A DNA stretch of 64,000 bases from the NCBI GenBank assembly GCA_964304625.1, contig OZ199838.1:2356001-2420000 (forward strand). Reading direction: 5' to 3'. The notes beneath the pieces were generated by a model. It worked only from the letters and a program-made list of their open reading frames with translations. It ran no database searches and was not told the origin of the DNA. Origin of the DNA: Kudoa neothunni. Lineage: Eukaryota > Cnidaria. Both the position numbers and the translations under genes were made by a program. The first letter of the stretch is position 1. Each line of letters starts with the position of its first letter. This document shows positions 1 through 11,517 of this stretch, in pieces.

Positions 1-1189
1 AGTGAATCCTTATGGATCAACGTCTATGCTTCTTTGAGTTGGCATAGGTATTGGATCATGATCTTTGATACGTGAAATTGTGCACTCGGTAGGATTAAAT
101 TTTGCTGTGAAAATATCCATAGTTTAAACTTAATCCTCTGTTTGCAATGTGGCAAAATTAAAGACTGCTGCTATTGGCTCTCAGATTTAATCTTAAATAT
201 CTGTACCTTTTTGCACAGTTTTTTTAAATCCCGTTGCTTACTAAACCCTAATATAGTTTGAATGTTAATTTCACACTGTGAAATCTTCCATAGCTATTTA
301 TTTCTAATCATTAATAACGAGAACGTAAGAGGAGGTTGGAGGTAATTGACCACAGAAAAGAAATGCTAGATGGGAACAAATTTGAACCAACTAATAGAAA
401 TTTTAATAATGCAGCCTAACCCAAAATATCCGGAAAATTTGGGACCAGTGATTTTCTTCCCGGTTAATCGAAGATAAACAAGATAGTGTCTCTTTCTACC
501 ACACCGGTGCTTGCACGGGGATTATAGGATTATAATTATTTCGTTTTTTTTTCACTGGTTATTGCGCTTTCACAAACAAAATAGCCTGTACGAATAATAA
601 AATATATTTTTCAGATATTATTTATGTATGGAAAATGATTATAGATTATAAAAGTTAACTGTTATTTTGTTAAACATATGATCGATGTATATGTGCAAGG
701 TTTATGATTTAGGAATGCGATAATAATTAGAGAAAATATTCATTTTATCAAAATGAATTTTAAGTCAGAATTCACAATAGCCAACCGAGTGTCTTCTCTT
801 ATAATCAACAATGTAAGGTGAACCCAATAAGTAAAATTCAAAATTTAAAATTAAAATTACGAAATTTATTTTAACAATATAATTTGATGACGATATGTTA
901 ATATTATTTTGGGGCTCACGTTTAGTGATAGTGAGTAGGTGATAATAAATTAATATGGCGGAAAGTGTACACAGATTATTGAAGGTCAATTCTCTTCATA
1001 TACCGAAATGAAACGATGGCTTGATAATTTTGTTAAAGTACTGTTACAAAAATGTTATTTCCTTACATTGAAATTAAGGAATCTGGTTTCTATAACAGAA
1101 TTGGTAGGTGCATCAAATTTAAAAAATGAAGATAATCAGTTGGATAATGTTAATACTAACGAAGAAAAATTAATTTACAGATAGATTAA
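1..1189. other. AT-rich stretch, no gene seen
   Basis: No reading frame here resembles a known family, and no splice-joined exons could be built. The sequence is low-complexity AT-rich DNA. A somewhat more GC-rich patch near 420-530 was not matched to any repeat elsewhere in the window. Confidence 0.5.
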
Positions 1190-1796
1190 ATATATCTGCC
1201 CACATGGCGACGTTAACCATTCAAAAAACGTACATCTTCATCTTAGTACTCGCCATCAAAAGGTTGCCCGACATTTATTAACATATCTACTCAAAATGAA
1301 GCGTTTATGTGCTTAACTACAATCTAACAACTCACAATCATGTAAAATACCGACGTACCCTTCTATCGACGTAATCAGAATGTATCCGATGGATGAAACG
1401 AACATTATCATTGTGGTTTAATTGGGATGCAGATAACAAAAGAGCAAAGAAAGTCTTGAATCATATTTGAACATCCCTTTCAGTTAAAAAAAATTAGAAA
1501 TATGAAACATCGCACAAACATGAATACCCAAGAATCATTCTCTATGAAAGACCCTTCTGAAATATATGATTGTCAACTCTTGCTCAACATCTACAAGGAA
1601 TATGAAAAGTCTCTATTCTAATTATGGTCAAGTTTTACATATTGGCGCAACCTACAAAGTAAACAAAAAAAGATATCCATTGCACCACTTTGTAATAGTT
1701 GATTCTCATGGACGAGCTCGATCAATTTTCTTCGCTTTTGTTAAAAATGAAACTCAAAATTTTGTTGATAATGTGATATCTTCATTTTGTTAATTA
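1190..1796 (+). mobile_element. MULE-type (ZSWIM1/3-like) transposase remnant
   Basis: The frame 1566-1793 carries a core typical of MULE transposase domains: a leading G-ATYK-NK block, then PLHHFVIVDSHGRARS and FAFVKNET. In intact relatives this is a (D/G)AT-x-TNKY-x-PL-x(5)-VD-x-GRG pattern, so the usual catalytic aspartate before AT is a glycine here. About 370 bases upstream (1190-1310) another frame encodes a C-x-H...H...H cluster like the zinc-binding N-terminus of such proteins. The intervening sequence is broken by frame changes and no terminal repeats were found. It is a decayed DNA transposon fragment. A domesticated ZSWIM gene is less likely because the frames are short and broken. 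Confidence 0.55.
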
Positions 1797-1904
1797 ATGA
1801 AAGTCAATAAGCCATTGTTTCCAAAAGAAACTAATAGTTTGGATAAATATTTTAAACAGCGCAATAAATCATGACATTTTTTAAACGACATTCAACAATA
1901 TATT

Positions 1905-2790
1905 TTAAAATTTAAGATTAGAGATTTTCTTAATAACGACCAATATTTGTAAATGTTCTGTCGATAGTCTATTTCTGGTTTCACTGAGTATACGTGAAAC
2001 GTCACTGAAAAGCCTTTCACTTTCGACAGAAGTGCACGGTGCACAAAGGAACCAACGTGCTAAATCTGTCAACGCTGGAAATCTTATTTTATTTAGTTCC
2101 AAATATTTAAGTGGATTTCCATTTCAATCTATTAGCGCTTCTTCTGTGTTAGTTTCAATAATTACCGAAATTTTGTTTGGACACTTCTCACTAAACCATT
2201 TTGTACTTTCATCGGGAATTTCTTCAAAAACGTCACCAAAATCTGTGGTACATTTTCTCTTCCTAGGAATTATGTTGAGGTGACATTCGCTGATACTTAT
2301 GATTGATTCGTTAATGTCTCTCTCATTTGAAATGTGTTGAATTGAGTCTAACTAGATTGGAAATATCTGTACACGAAAAAAACCTGTTTTCATATCTTGG
2401 ATCAAGAAATGTTGTTATCGATTAAAAACTATTCGTCTCTACTCTATCAACGTGAATATCGATGGCTTTGATCAATGCCAATCTCATTTTGTTTACGTAT
2501 TTGTAACTTTTTTTGACTTATTCCAGCATTCTTCGAAGAACGGCAACCAACGGAATCACGTCCGATGCTTTTGAATCTGATAAACTCACTTTTCTTGTCA
2601 ATTCTTCGAAGGGGCCAAATGTGGATAAAACACCCTCTAATGTATTCCATTCTTGGCATGAAATATTACATGAGAGACCATGTTTGGTGCAATAAATTTG
2701 TAAAACTGTTTTTTGTTCAACTAGCGTTTGCAACAAACAAAATGTGCTGTTCCATCGTGTCGAAACATCCTGTTAAAGTCTTTTGGTTTT
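1905..2790 (-). mobile_element. hAT-family transposase remnant
   Basis: Reading on the minus strand, the segment begins near 2770 with a DVSTRWNST-like block, the signature at the start of many hAT catalytic cores. It continues through a long helical stretch (W-x-LE-x-VL-x-PFEELTRKVS) to about 2518. After a gap it resumes from about 2290 and ends at 1905 in the hAT dimerisation domain, with P-x-LTDLARWFL, the SVESERLFSD block, RNRLS and a final K. An in-frame stop lies between the middle part and the dimerisation domain, and the frame also changes near 2518, so no functional protein is expected. Only about the C-terminal half of a usual 500-700 residue transposase remains. A matching terminal sequence lies upstream at 2980-3131. 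Confidence 0.8.
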
Positions 2791-2979
2791 TTCATTCATA
2801 TTGGCTTGAAATTCTTCAAGCCGAGAGTACACAAACTGCGAATATTTAAAGTGACCAACAATTTTTCTCCCCCGTTTTAAAACATCACAAATATTTTTAT
2901 GGTTTAAAAGGCTTCTGTGACAACAATTTGAGAGGAGTGGGGAAAACATTTAATTTATTATCATTTGTATTAATTTGTT

Positions 2980-3131
2980 CACGTCTGTTTTCTTTTTAAT
3001 GTAAGTTTAGAAAAAATATTTCTCCCCCATAAAAATAAATCCATGTTTAAATCTCTTGTTTGGGAAAGGGTGTGGAGTTGTCCTCACATGTATTAGGGGG
3101 TGCGGGAACTAAAATGGATCGGGAAGCGCTG
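2980..3131 (-). repeat. hAT-type terminal region upstream of the transposase remnant
   Basis: Read from 3131 on the minus strand, the sequence begins CAGCGCTTCCCGATCCATTT and runs into a C-rich patch. This resembles hAT terminal inverted repeats of the CAG-GGTTCCC type. About 150 bases are visibly related to 22230-22382, including the stretch ending in ATGGATCGGGAA (here) or ATGAATCGGGAA (there). It sits on the 5' side of the transposase remnant at 1905-2790 and is probably that element's 5' end. The matching 3' terminus was not found. Confidence 0.5.
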
Positions 3132-3599
3132 GTATAGGTCGATTAATATTTAATTTTGTTCAAACCGGGTTTTTTCTCTTTACATCAGCCATGATTTTTA
3201 CCATCGAATAAAAATTTTAACCAGAAAAGCAATTGTTTGAAGGGATGGGAATATCCATACGATTTAATACCACGATCGCAAAATGAGATTAACGAAAATT
3301 TTAGGATATCTTTGCTGTGGCGGTTTTGTCGATTGTTCCTTTCAGATGACAAATTCACTTGAATATCAACCATGATTTTTCCAATAGTCGCTTAGTAGCT
3401 TTATACAAACATAGCTTATATTTTTGAGGAATTTGTTGTTTATTCTCGTTTTTTTTCTTAAAAGCGGTGGCTACGAATTGCTTGTATTTTTTTCCAGATG
3501 GTTAAATATTTTTGCATTATAGGTGGTTACGTTTATTTAAAATTAAGCAATAACCCCATAAAACAAATTTTTTGTCCCTGTGCGCAAATTAAATTGAAA

Positions 3600-3671
3600 A
3601 ACCTCTGTGATACCTTAGATCCCCCTTCGGCACACGCGTAAGTTGCTCGAGTTCTGTCCTCCGAGGGTTAA
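3600..3671. repeat. piggyBac-type 3' end with TTAA
   Basis: The segment ends in CCTCCGAGGGTTAA (TTAA at 3668-3671). Read from the other strand this is TTAACCCTCGGAGG, the layout of piggyBac termini, which insert at TTAA and begin with CCC/CCT. Similar ends occur at 13765-13779, 18077-18120 and 59580-59592. No partner end or coding region was found nearby, so this is a solo end or a short non-autonomous copy. Confidence 0.4.
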
Positions 3672-4349
3672 ATCATCAGTAACTTATGTTTACTTAAAAT
3701 AAATACAGGCATATATTTGGATCTAGTACAAATTTATACAAGAATTGAATGCTTAACTTAAGGTTCAAAAGAATAATTTAAAAATAATAAACCTAGTAAT
3801 ATTTTTACTTTAAATATTGCATTGGTTTTTATGTTACATTGTATATGTCGTACGGTGATGGGTGGCAATTTCACACGGAATTATGATTAAACAGTTGTTC
3901 CGGTTACCGAGATTCCGAATAACCGAACTTTTATCGACATGCAATTTCAATAAAATCAAAATAAAACTTAAAATATCTTCCTAATAGCGCGATTTACGGA
4001 AAATTGAGCGATGCTCGACTGTAGTTCAATTTATAATTTGAACAAATAACGTGATTAATTGTTGTAAAACAAACATAAACCGCCAGAAAAAAATGCTTCA
4101 ATAAATTGATATGCCGTAAACGCTTTCGATTGAATTTAAAATACAAAATTTTAAACAAGCAGTCACTCAATATGTATACATAAATAGACTAAACAGATAA
4201 CCACTCATTAGACGGAATTTGATAGAGGCTCTGTATTCCTTCAGTAATGTGCTGCAACAAGATTAAAATAAGAACATTATCAATTATCGATTGACTAACG
4301 ATTGGCTATAACCTTGCGTTTCTAAAAAATTTTAAAAAAATATAATAAA
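3672..4349. other. Intergenic, nothing recognised
   Basis: AT-rich spacer downstream of the shugoshin stop codon. No coding signal, tRNA or repeat seen elsewhere in the window was recognised. Confidence 0.5.
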
Positions 4350-5497
4350 CTACGAAATCACTCTTATTTGCTTATTTGTGTTTGATTTCGATGGGGATCG
4401 GCTACGTGTTGATTTTTTGGACATTTTTTTAAATAAAAAATTGGGGTCATCTTTTTCCTCAGGAAAACTATCGGTATGATCATCCCCTCGTCTCAGCTTA
4501 CTAAATAACACATGATTTCTATCCTATCATATTGTCAAGCCAAATACGATCTTATTGAGGGTTCTTTATATGAGGCAACTTTCCTGGTAGTAGATCTCTG
4601 AGGTCTCGAGCTAGTGGTTGACTGCGTTGATGGCATTGGCGTGTCTAACAGATCCTTCATAATATCCATTTTTGTAGATTTGATTTCGTCAACCAGAGTT
4701 ACATTGCAACTCTCATCATCTGTTGGTTTACTAGATAGTGAATGGTTGACAGCAGAGGTTGCTTCGTTGACTTGTTGCCGATCAACATCAAATGTCGCAT
4801 CTACGGTAACATATTTCAGTTAGATATTGATCGAATTAGCTAAACGGATGTGAGTCTGTTAGAAACTACTTATCATATCGTTTGAGTTAGCTGGATTTGG
4901 TGATGGCGGCAGTTCATCAACCACAGTTTCATTTAATGAATTATAAGATGAGTGAGTGTTGTGAGTGACAACGTCGACACCCATGTCAGCCACAGTTAAA
5001 TTATTCAGTATACTCTTCATTGTGCTAACACAGTGATTTAAGGAATTTCTTTTTGATAAGGGAGCTGACGAAGATTGACTGACAGTGTGATCATTTTCAT
5101 TTAATGTCACTAGTAATTGTTGTAAATTGGCAATTGCATCATTGATTTTTTCAAATTCTACTCTAGCCACCTTCTTAACACTAACCGAGTCATATCACAT
5201 GGATATTTGATGAAATGTTGGTTGGTACTTTTCGTCCATAAAGTCCAATGTACTACTTTGAGAACACTCATTTTGTATCGTCTTCAATTTGTACCTCAAC
5301 AATTCCATATTACAATCCTTGAGCTGTTTCGACAGTTCTTGCACCTGAACTCTGGATAACTCTAATGTCGTAGTTGAAAAAATAACTTCATCCAATCAAT
5401 ATCTACCCAAAGCTTCAGCCAACAATTTATTTTGCTCAGAATAACGCTCTTCACTGACTGATTGATGTAGATCAAACCCAGGATATCTGTTTTGCAT
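4350..5497 (-). CDS. SGO: Shugoshin, centromeric cohesin protector (5 exons)
   Basis: Shugoshins recruit PP2A to centromeres and protect cohesin from removal until sister separation. Proposed exons: 5497-5407, 5361-5229, 5180-4870, 4800-4548 and 4500-4350. Introns are 45, 48, 69 and 47 bases, all GT...AG, and the sum of 939 bases gives 312 aa. The N-terminal 70 residues are a charged coiled coil containing EERYSEQNKLLAEALELS, like the shugoshin N-terminal domain that binds PP2A. The middle is Ser/Asn-rich and low in conservation, as is usual. Near the C-terminus the join across the last intron creates SYKEPSIRSKLRRGDD, a near-perfect shugoshin C-terminal basic box (SYKEP-x(3)-KLRR), and the tail is Lys/Arg/Ser-rich. 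An in-frame TGA directly precedes the start ATG. The paralogue (SGO1 or SGO2) cannot be told, and the third intron's borders are the least certain. Confidence 0.88.
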
Positions 5498-5558
5498 TAC
5501 TCAAATTGAACGGGTGAACAGTTCAGCGATTATCGTGGTGCCAATTATAGTAAAATTT

Positions 5559-5570
5559 TGCGCGCGCGCT
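5559..5570. promoter_or_regulatory. GCGCGCGC motif upstream of shugoshin
   Basis: A TTGCGCGCGCGC run lies about 60-75 bases upstream of the shugoshin ATG in very AT-rich surroundings. Similar GCGC-rich motifs lie upstream of several other genes here. Its role as an NRF-1-like promoter site is inference. Confidence 0.35.
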
Positions 5571-6478
5571 TCCTAAGATTACTTTTGCTAGCGCCTTTTT
5601 CTCTAATCACCTTATCAATTGGATATAATAATATATTTCGAATTTTGATATCATTAAGTAAGAATATGGGATGATCGGAGTTTTTATTATACTTTTATAT
5701 GTACATTTTAGAAAAATTGAGTCTATTTTTAATATACAGATGAACAAGTTTTTGTAAATAAATAGATCAAAAATGTGTGATTTTTTAGTTAATTAGTATA
5801 AAAGTTATTATTTTATTTGGGGGATGGCTAAATATGAAGAATGAAGCTACAATCGCCACACAATATCAGAACAAACACGCTTAGTTCAAAAAATATATTA
5901 TTAACATGACCATTTCCTTTCTGGATGTGGATTAAAAGAAATTATTTTTTAATGTAATATTATTTAATTCATGATGAATAACGCATTAAAATAAATAACT
6001 TATTTTTGGTGATCACCCCCAGACGATAAAAAGATTCAAAAATAAACCACGAATATTCTTCGATGAAAATACGAGCACATTTATGATTATTACATTATTA
6101 CTAGTAATAATTTAATTTAGTTGAGCTTTTCTGTATTTTTAAGAATTATAAGAAAAGTTTACCTTTTAATCTAAATTTATATCATCATCGTATTTTTATG
6201 TTCCTTTATATATGATTGGAATTTTATTGATATTTAAAAAAACTGAATTAATGTGACGACCAGTCATAACTTCATCTTATTTCTCCCCCAATAATGATCT
6301 AAATAGATTTGTACATGTTTGTCCCATGTAATTTCAGGGGTTGTTCGTGATGTGACTTTTATCTACATACCTGTTATGGAAATAGTTTGTTCTCGAATTT
6401 TTATTTACTGTTAGAATAATATTGCAGAAAAGATTATATAATGCAGTGGAAATCGAATTTTGACTAAAAATTTTATAC
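5571..6478. other. Intergenic, nothing recognised
   Basis: AT-rich sequence upstream of shugoshin. No exon-like frame, RNA gene or recognisable repeat end was seen. Confidence 0.5.
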
Positions 6479-6600
6479 GGTGCAACCTCGGACTTCGATT
6501 ATAATCCGTTCTAGAGGCGTGTTCCAACTCCGAGTAATTCTTTTCAGCACAAAATAATGCAAATTATTTTAATCCGTTACCGCGCGTCAAATAAATGGCT
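6479..6600 (+). mobile_element. Tc1/mariner- or pogo-like element end
   Basis: The sequence starting GGTGCAACCTCGGACTTCGA and continuing with AATCCGTTCTAGAGGCGTG and CCGAGTAATTC has the style of pogo/Tigger and related element ends (CAGT-x-AACCTCGG...), where the terminal repeat describes a tract alternately read as CTCGG and CCGAG. No inverted partner or transposase was found. It is probably a decayed end or MITE. The family call rests on resemblance only. Confidence 0.35.
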
Positions 6601-6679
6601 ACAGTGGGGGATGAGTGCATCGTAATTTCTATTATTGCGCGCGCATTATTTGGAGGGATAAATGCTGTAGTAAATCAAC

Positions 6680-8554
6680 TAGGGTTCCACCGATACCACG
6701 TTTTAAATTTCAATTGGTTTAGACATTTGTTATATTCTAATGAGATTACGCCCAAATTTTTAGTCACCCAAAAGAAAGTTTTATTTCTCTAGAATTTACT
6801 GATTTTACTTAATATGGGAATCTAACTGATTGTATTGTATTATCGGTCAGTGAAATATTAATTTTTTCAAATAATGTTTCGATATCCATTACATGGATAA
6901 CTAGTTTCTTTATAACATTCAAAAAAATATTATGATTCAAATTTATTTATAGAAGCAGTCAAATTAAGATTTTTGGGGGATCCATACTTCTAACGATTGT
7001 AATTGGCGAAATTTAAATCATGATCATTTCTGTGTAGGAGTGTACCAATACTGGTTTGTAATTAACAATTTCTTTTTCCGGCACCAACGCTAAATAATTT
7101 AAGGTCAGTGTCATATTTATTTTAGTTTCCGAATTATTTAAACTCTCCTAAAGTGCAATCTAATACGTTATTTTTTGGTCCAGGGGATTTTTAAGTCGAA
7201 TTCTGGACCGGCCAGGAAAATGTGTGCATCACCAACTTTTTAAGGGATAAAAAAATAGAAAAAGTTACAGACATGAAGAAAACACAAGAAAATTAATGTT
7301 TATTGCTCAAATTAATACCCTTTGGCCTCCTTCCCTAAACTTTAATGCGCTTTTTTCAACAAACATTAAATTATGTTATTTCTGTCTTAATTATTAACTC
7401 AAAAGTTATTTATTATTACTATTTAGATTTTTACCTATTGATATAGAACAATTTTATATAAACTAACATTAAAAATAAACTTTTTGCAAATTTAATAAAA
7501 ACATTTCATTTTTCACCATAATAAAAATATTGTGTGATCTTTCAAATATCTATAATATTTTAGTAAGACTTGTTTTAGTTTATAATTTTTTTTATTTGAT
7601 TTCTTGATAGAAATTAAGAATTTATTCAATTTTTATTATTAAAATTCAGGGACCAAATTTTTAAAAATGATTATATTAATTTTTTTACCTTAATGTATAT
7701 TGTAAAACATTTTTTTCAATGTTTTAATTATATTTTTATCGTTTATAAGTTTTTTTATTTTCCAAATTTCCTAACAAAAAATTCGGCAAAATATACTAGA
7801 TGTAAAAATTTCAGAGATGTTGCAAACGATATGTATATCAAAGTTATTATTTTTAACGGTATATATATAGTTAATTAAAACTAATAATTTTATAGAAATA
7901 ATAATTTTTTCGTTTGTTTATAGCTACACTAAACACACATGTAAGAATTCCTCCTAAAAAGTAATAACTTTTTATAATCTATCTTAAGTTATTTCCCTAT
8001 CGAAATTAAATGTTGATCTAGAATATAATGTTTATTAATTATTCAAAAAATTAAGAAATTATATTTGATATTGTAAAATTTGTGTTTATATCGTAAACAG
8101 TATGAAAATGAATCAATTTAAGAATGATTATCAAAACAAATTAGAGATCAATTCAATGTTTGTTGAAAAAAGATGGAGATTACATGTATATCCGACTGCG
8201 TTCGAATGACAAATTCTTAAATTTGAAAGTTATTATTTTGAGCTGAATTTTTTCTCTCCATATTCATTTCTTTTATTATCAAGAATCGTGAAAAAAGAAA
8301 TGCGAAAAACATGCGCAAGTGGACATTTTTTAGGTGCCGCATACTTTAACATTACCCGATACTTTATTGACAGGTCTAATATCTTTATTGTATTTTTCAA
8401 TGGTGAAATGTGTGAAGATTTATATAAATGTAAGAATAATTTTAAAGAGTCAATTTAAAGATATCTTGATACATTTTAATGTAATTTGACACATTATTCG
8501 TCATTATATACTGGTTTTAAAAGAAGAAATTTTATCGGTATCGGGGCAATCCTA
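6680..8554 (+). mobile_element. 1.9-kb terminal-inverted-repeat element, copy A
   Basis: This element begins TAGGGTTCCACCGATACC at 6680 and ends ...GGTATCGGGGCAATCCTA at 8554, which are imperfect inverted repeats. Nearly its whole length is recognisable as the reverse complement of 59949-61792. Inside it, a second inverted pair, TTTTTTCAACAAACATTAAA near 7356 and its complement near 8153, brackets about 770 bases, suggesting a nested element or a multi-layered terminal repeat. No transposase is encoded; the small frames inside are AT-rich noise. The TAGGG-GCACCGATACC end recalls hAT-type non-autonomous elements. The flanking 8-mers (6672-6679 and 8555-8562) agree at only about half their positions, so a target duplication is not demonstrated and the copy is old. 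Confidence 0.7.
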
Positions 8555-8919
8555 ATTTTAATAATAGCCTTATGAAAACGATATTCTATGGTTATCACTT
8601 ATGTTTATTATGCTAATCATGAAAAGGTATTTTTGAGATTACTGTAAGTGCGAAAGATTAATTACGTAATGTATAAGTAGGCAGATTAACAGTTGATAAC
8701 GAAAACCATTCTTTTGAATTCCTCGTTGTAAAATTGAATTGAAATTTTATTATCAGATTAAATAAATTTTCTAAAGTGGATTATAATGAAATTTGATTGT
8801 AACACGCTTTTATTCAATTTCAATATAGTTGAATTCGGTGTATAATTTTGACAGATACGATATGCGCAATTTTGGCACCGACTTAAAACGAGTGTCGACG
8901 TTTGATATATCTAGTCGTA

Positions 8920-11000
8920 ATGTCTCTGTCGGTTGACGAATTATTTTTAAAGGAACTTTTAAGCGATAAAATATCACTTTCCATGTCAAACTGTAAGTCT
9001 GGTCATGTCGGGCGAGTTATTGACAAAGGTATCTGTCTAAGCTTGAGGCGGTTCTTTCACCTAGTCTACTCAAACCTCCTAGTTGTCTCATTAATACATT
9101 AATTAACTAGCAGCCGTTTGTCTTATTTTTAAATGCGAATTCCTCGCAGAAGCATTGCATAGCAACAGGAGTGTCATTACCACACAGAGGCGAGTGGGCT
9201 TGGAGTTGGTTGCTCCTGGTTGTGTGTTTGACCAAAGAGAACTGAAATATTGGGTTTTCTGGGTTACTTTATCAGGGGTAGTTGAGGATGCTAGAGTGAG
9301 TTTCAAACTAACTCAAAATATGCACCTGAGGTCTCAGTATGGACGCAGGTTTAATTGCTAGGTAACAATGTGAGTTATGTTTTGGTTGTGATGGCTGGGG
9401 GTTGGTGTAACTGTGTTGGGAGGTGACCGACAATGTTGGTTATTGTTTTAATTTGGGCGTAGAGTTAAGTCTTATGAGGAGACGTATGTCGAATCCATAT
9501 TATAGACCGTTGAAACAGGTTCGTCGTATACAACATAGCGTCAAAGAGGATTTCAGCGTTTTAGTGGTTAAAATATTCGTACCTGTTGAAATATTTCCTG
9601 ATGTGAGCACATCCTATCGACTTGTTGTTGGCTGATCGTATTGATGTAAATTCAACATTTAGTTTAACTTTATGGGAAAAATGCTTGGCCCTAAAGGAAA
9701 AATTTTGAAACAACTGGAAGCATCTACCAATTGCAAGATATTGATTCGAGGAAAGGGTTCATCGCGTAATAAAATTCGAGAAATCAGCAGATTCCACAGT
9801 GAGGAGCCGCTTCATGTTTTGATCACCACTGAGGGATCTCATGACACTGTTATCAATACAATGGATGAAGCACTCTGTAAAATTCGCCCTTATTTGGAGC
9901 CGGATGTGGACGAAAAAGGATATGTCGCTGCTGTTAGGAGCTATGAAAAGGGCCTACGTTTAAAATCTACCACCGAAGCGAATGAAACTAAATTATCTAA
10001 ACAAACCGCCGCTACAGCTACAACCCGTGTTTCTGCGCCCGCTAAAATTGATCACATTCGTTTAAAAACACAACATAACGTTCCAAATGAAAACAAAAAG
10101 ATAAATCCTAGTCGAACTCATTTAAAGTCTAATCGTCCTCATTTCAATCCATACGTTCCAGTTAATAGCAGTGTGCAAAGTGACAAAAATCAAAAAGCTA
10201 TTGGTAAAAAAGAAGAGCGTGATTCCAACGCACCCCAGATTATGAGTGGAAATCAACAATCTTCAAAAGTCAATCCAACGACCACCACCAATTACAATCT
10301 CAACTCCAATGAATTCAATCAATTTCGCTATCGCGACTACAGCAGCAGACATAATTACATCAATGAAGTTCACCAACCTAATCACTATATTCATCATACC
10401 ACTCATGACGATGGTGGTGGTGATGATGACGGATATGTTGCGGCTCAGCAACCACATTACGCCCCAATGCCAACCAACCATTATAATGGATCTCAAGAAT
10501 ATTCCAATCTCCAATACAATCATAATATTGCAACAATGAATCGTAATTTCAGATAATTTTGTTCATTAATATATTCATTTATCTGTGTAGAATACCCCTC
10601 AAATTATCCACCTCAACATGGTCATGTGAATCCTCAAAGTTTCTACTACGACTATAACAATGCTCCTCCTCGTCATCCTGTTTCAGATCATTATAATTTA
10701 GCTCATCCTCGATGTATGGTGAAATTTGGTGGGTTATTGAGATGACTACTAATTTTAGACCAATCTTCTAATACTATGCCGTTTCAACAAAACAATATGA
10801 ATATTAATAATGTGGATATAGGCGGATATCACCAGCCACATATTGAGCAATCTGTCCAAAACCAGCCTACCTCTTATAATTACTATCCAAATAATAACAA
10901 TAATAATCAGCCGCCAATGTGTGTTGACGCACCTCCTCGTCACTATACACAGCGGTTTCATACATCTTCTAATACAGCGCAATATCAATATCGTTCCTAA
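8920..11000 (+). CDS. STAR-family KH RNA-binding protein (KHDRBS/Sam68-like)
   Basis: STAR proteins bind U/A-rich RNA and control splicing and mRNA fate. Proposed exons: 8920-9028, 9463-9602, 9663-10542, 10591-10713 and 10759-11000. Introns are 434, 60, 48 and 45 bases, and the total of 1494 bases gives 497 aa. Exon 2 encodes the QUA1/KH approach with IFVPVEIFPD, and the join to exon 3 gives FNFMGKMLGPKGKILKQLE (about residues 84-102), the STAR KH GxxG loop. CKILIRGKGSSRNK and LHVLI follow. The C-terminal two-thirds is low complexity, rich in Asn, Gln, His, Pro and Tyr, matching the Tyr-rich tail of Sam68-type proteins; QKI tails differ. The QUA2 region is not clearly delimited. A TGCGCA site lies about 55 bases before the start. 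The first intron is unusually long and GC-rich, so exon 1 is the least certain part. Confidence 0.85.
9029..9462 (+). other. Long GC-rich first intron of the STAR gene
   Basis: This intron is 434 bases long in a gene whose other introns are 45-60 bases. Its middle (about 9130-9430) is visibly richer in G and T than any neighbouring sequence and has a plus-strand open frame of about 68 codons. That frame matches no family I know. It could hold an alternative exon, an intronic regulatory element or an inserted repeat. Confidence 0.4.
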
Positions 11001-11517
11001 CTTCCTATCCAGGATAATGGGTGTGATGTAGTTAAGCAAATGCTTATGTAATATAAAACGGAAAAATTTGTGAATATGAGATCTCTTTATGTCGATTAAT
11101 TAGTAGCATTTACAGCTTTTTTTGTAAAACTGAATTTGTTTATGCTCTTATTGGTAGGTAGCATGGAATTTCGTAAATTTTTGTTTAAAACGTTTCAAGT
11201 TTTTTGTTTGGTCAAATGCGCATGCTAATATCACGCTCAACCCTACGTTCCATATGGGGGGCGCTTGGATTGTGAAGGCATCGGCAAGAGAGGTTTAATG
11301 ACATCCAGTGTTAATACATGCAAGCGAATCACCACGATATCAGGCCAGATAGTTCGTTGGATAATATCTTTTGATTTTTTTAATAAAAAGTGAAAATTAT
11401 TAGAAGTTATTTCATATGAGGCGGCGGAAAGTTTCCGCTTTACATGACGAATAAGTTTTTGTGCTTGCGCAAAAAAAACATTGCGCACCTTGTCGTAATC
11501 CACCCTTGGGCGTACCG
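11001..11517. promoter_or_regulatory. Spacer between the STAR gene and IER3IP1, probable IER3IP1 promoter
   Basis: The spacer has two GCGC sites just before the IER3IP1 start (TTGCGC at 11465-11470 and TTGCGCAC at 11481-11488, about 30-55 bases upstream of the ATG) and an ATGCGCATGC palindromic core near 11214. These fit the recurring upstream motif of the window. A minus-strand open frame over 11243-11503 was not recognised. Confidence 0.35.

Noticed and set aside
10263-10523. 86-codon minus-strand frame rich in Ile and Val
   Set aside because: It is the complement of the Asn/Thr/His-rich low-complexity tail of the STAR protein, so the hydrophobic look is an artefact.
11243-11503. 86-codon minus-strand frame upstream of IER3IP1
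   Set aside because: It looks partly protein-like, and a longin-type fold was considered, but no motif holds and it overlaps the probable IER3IP1 promoter.
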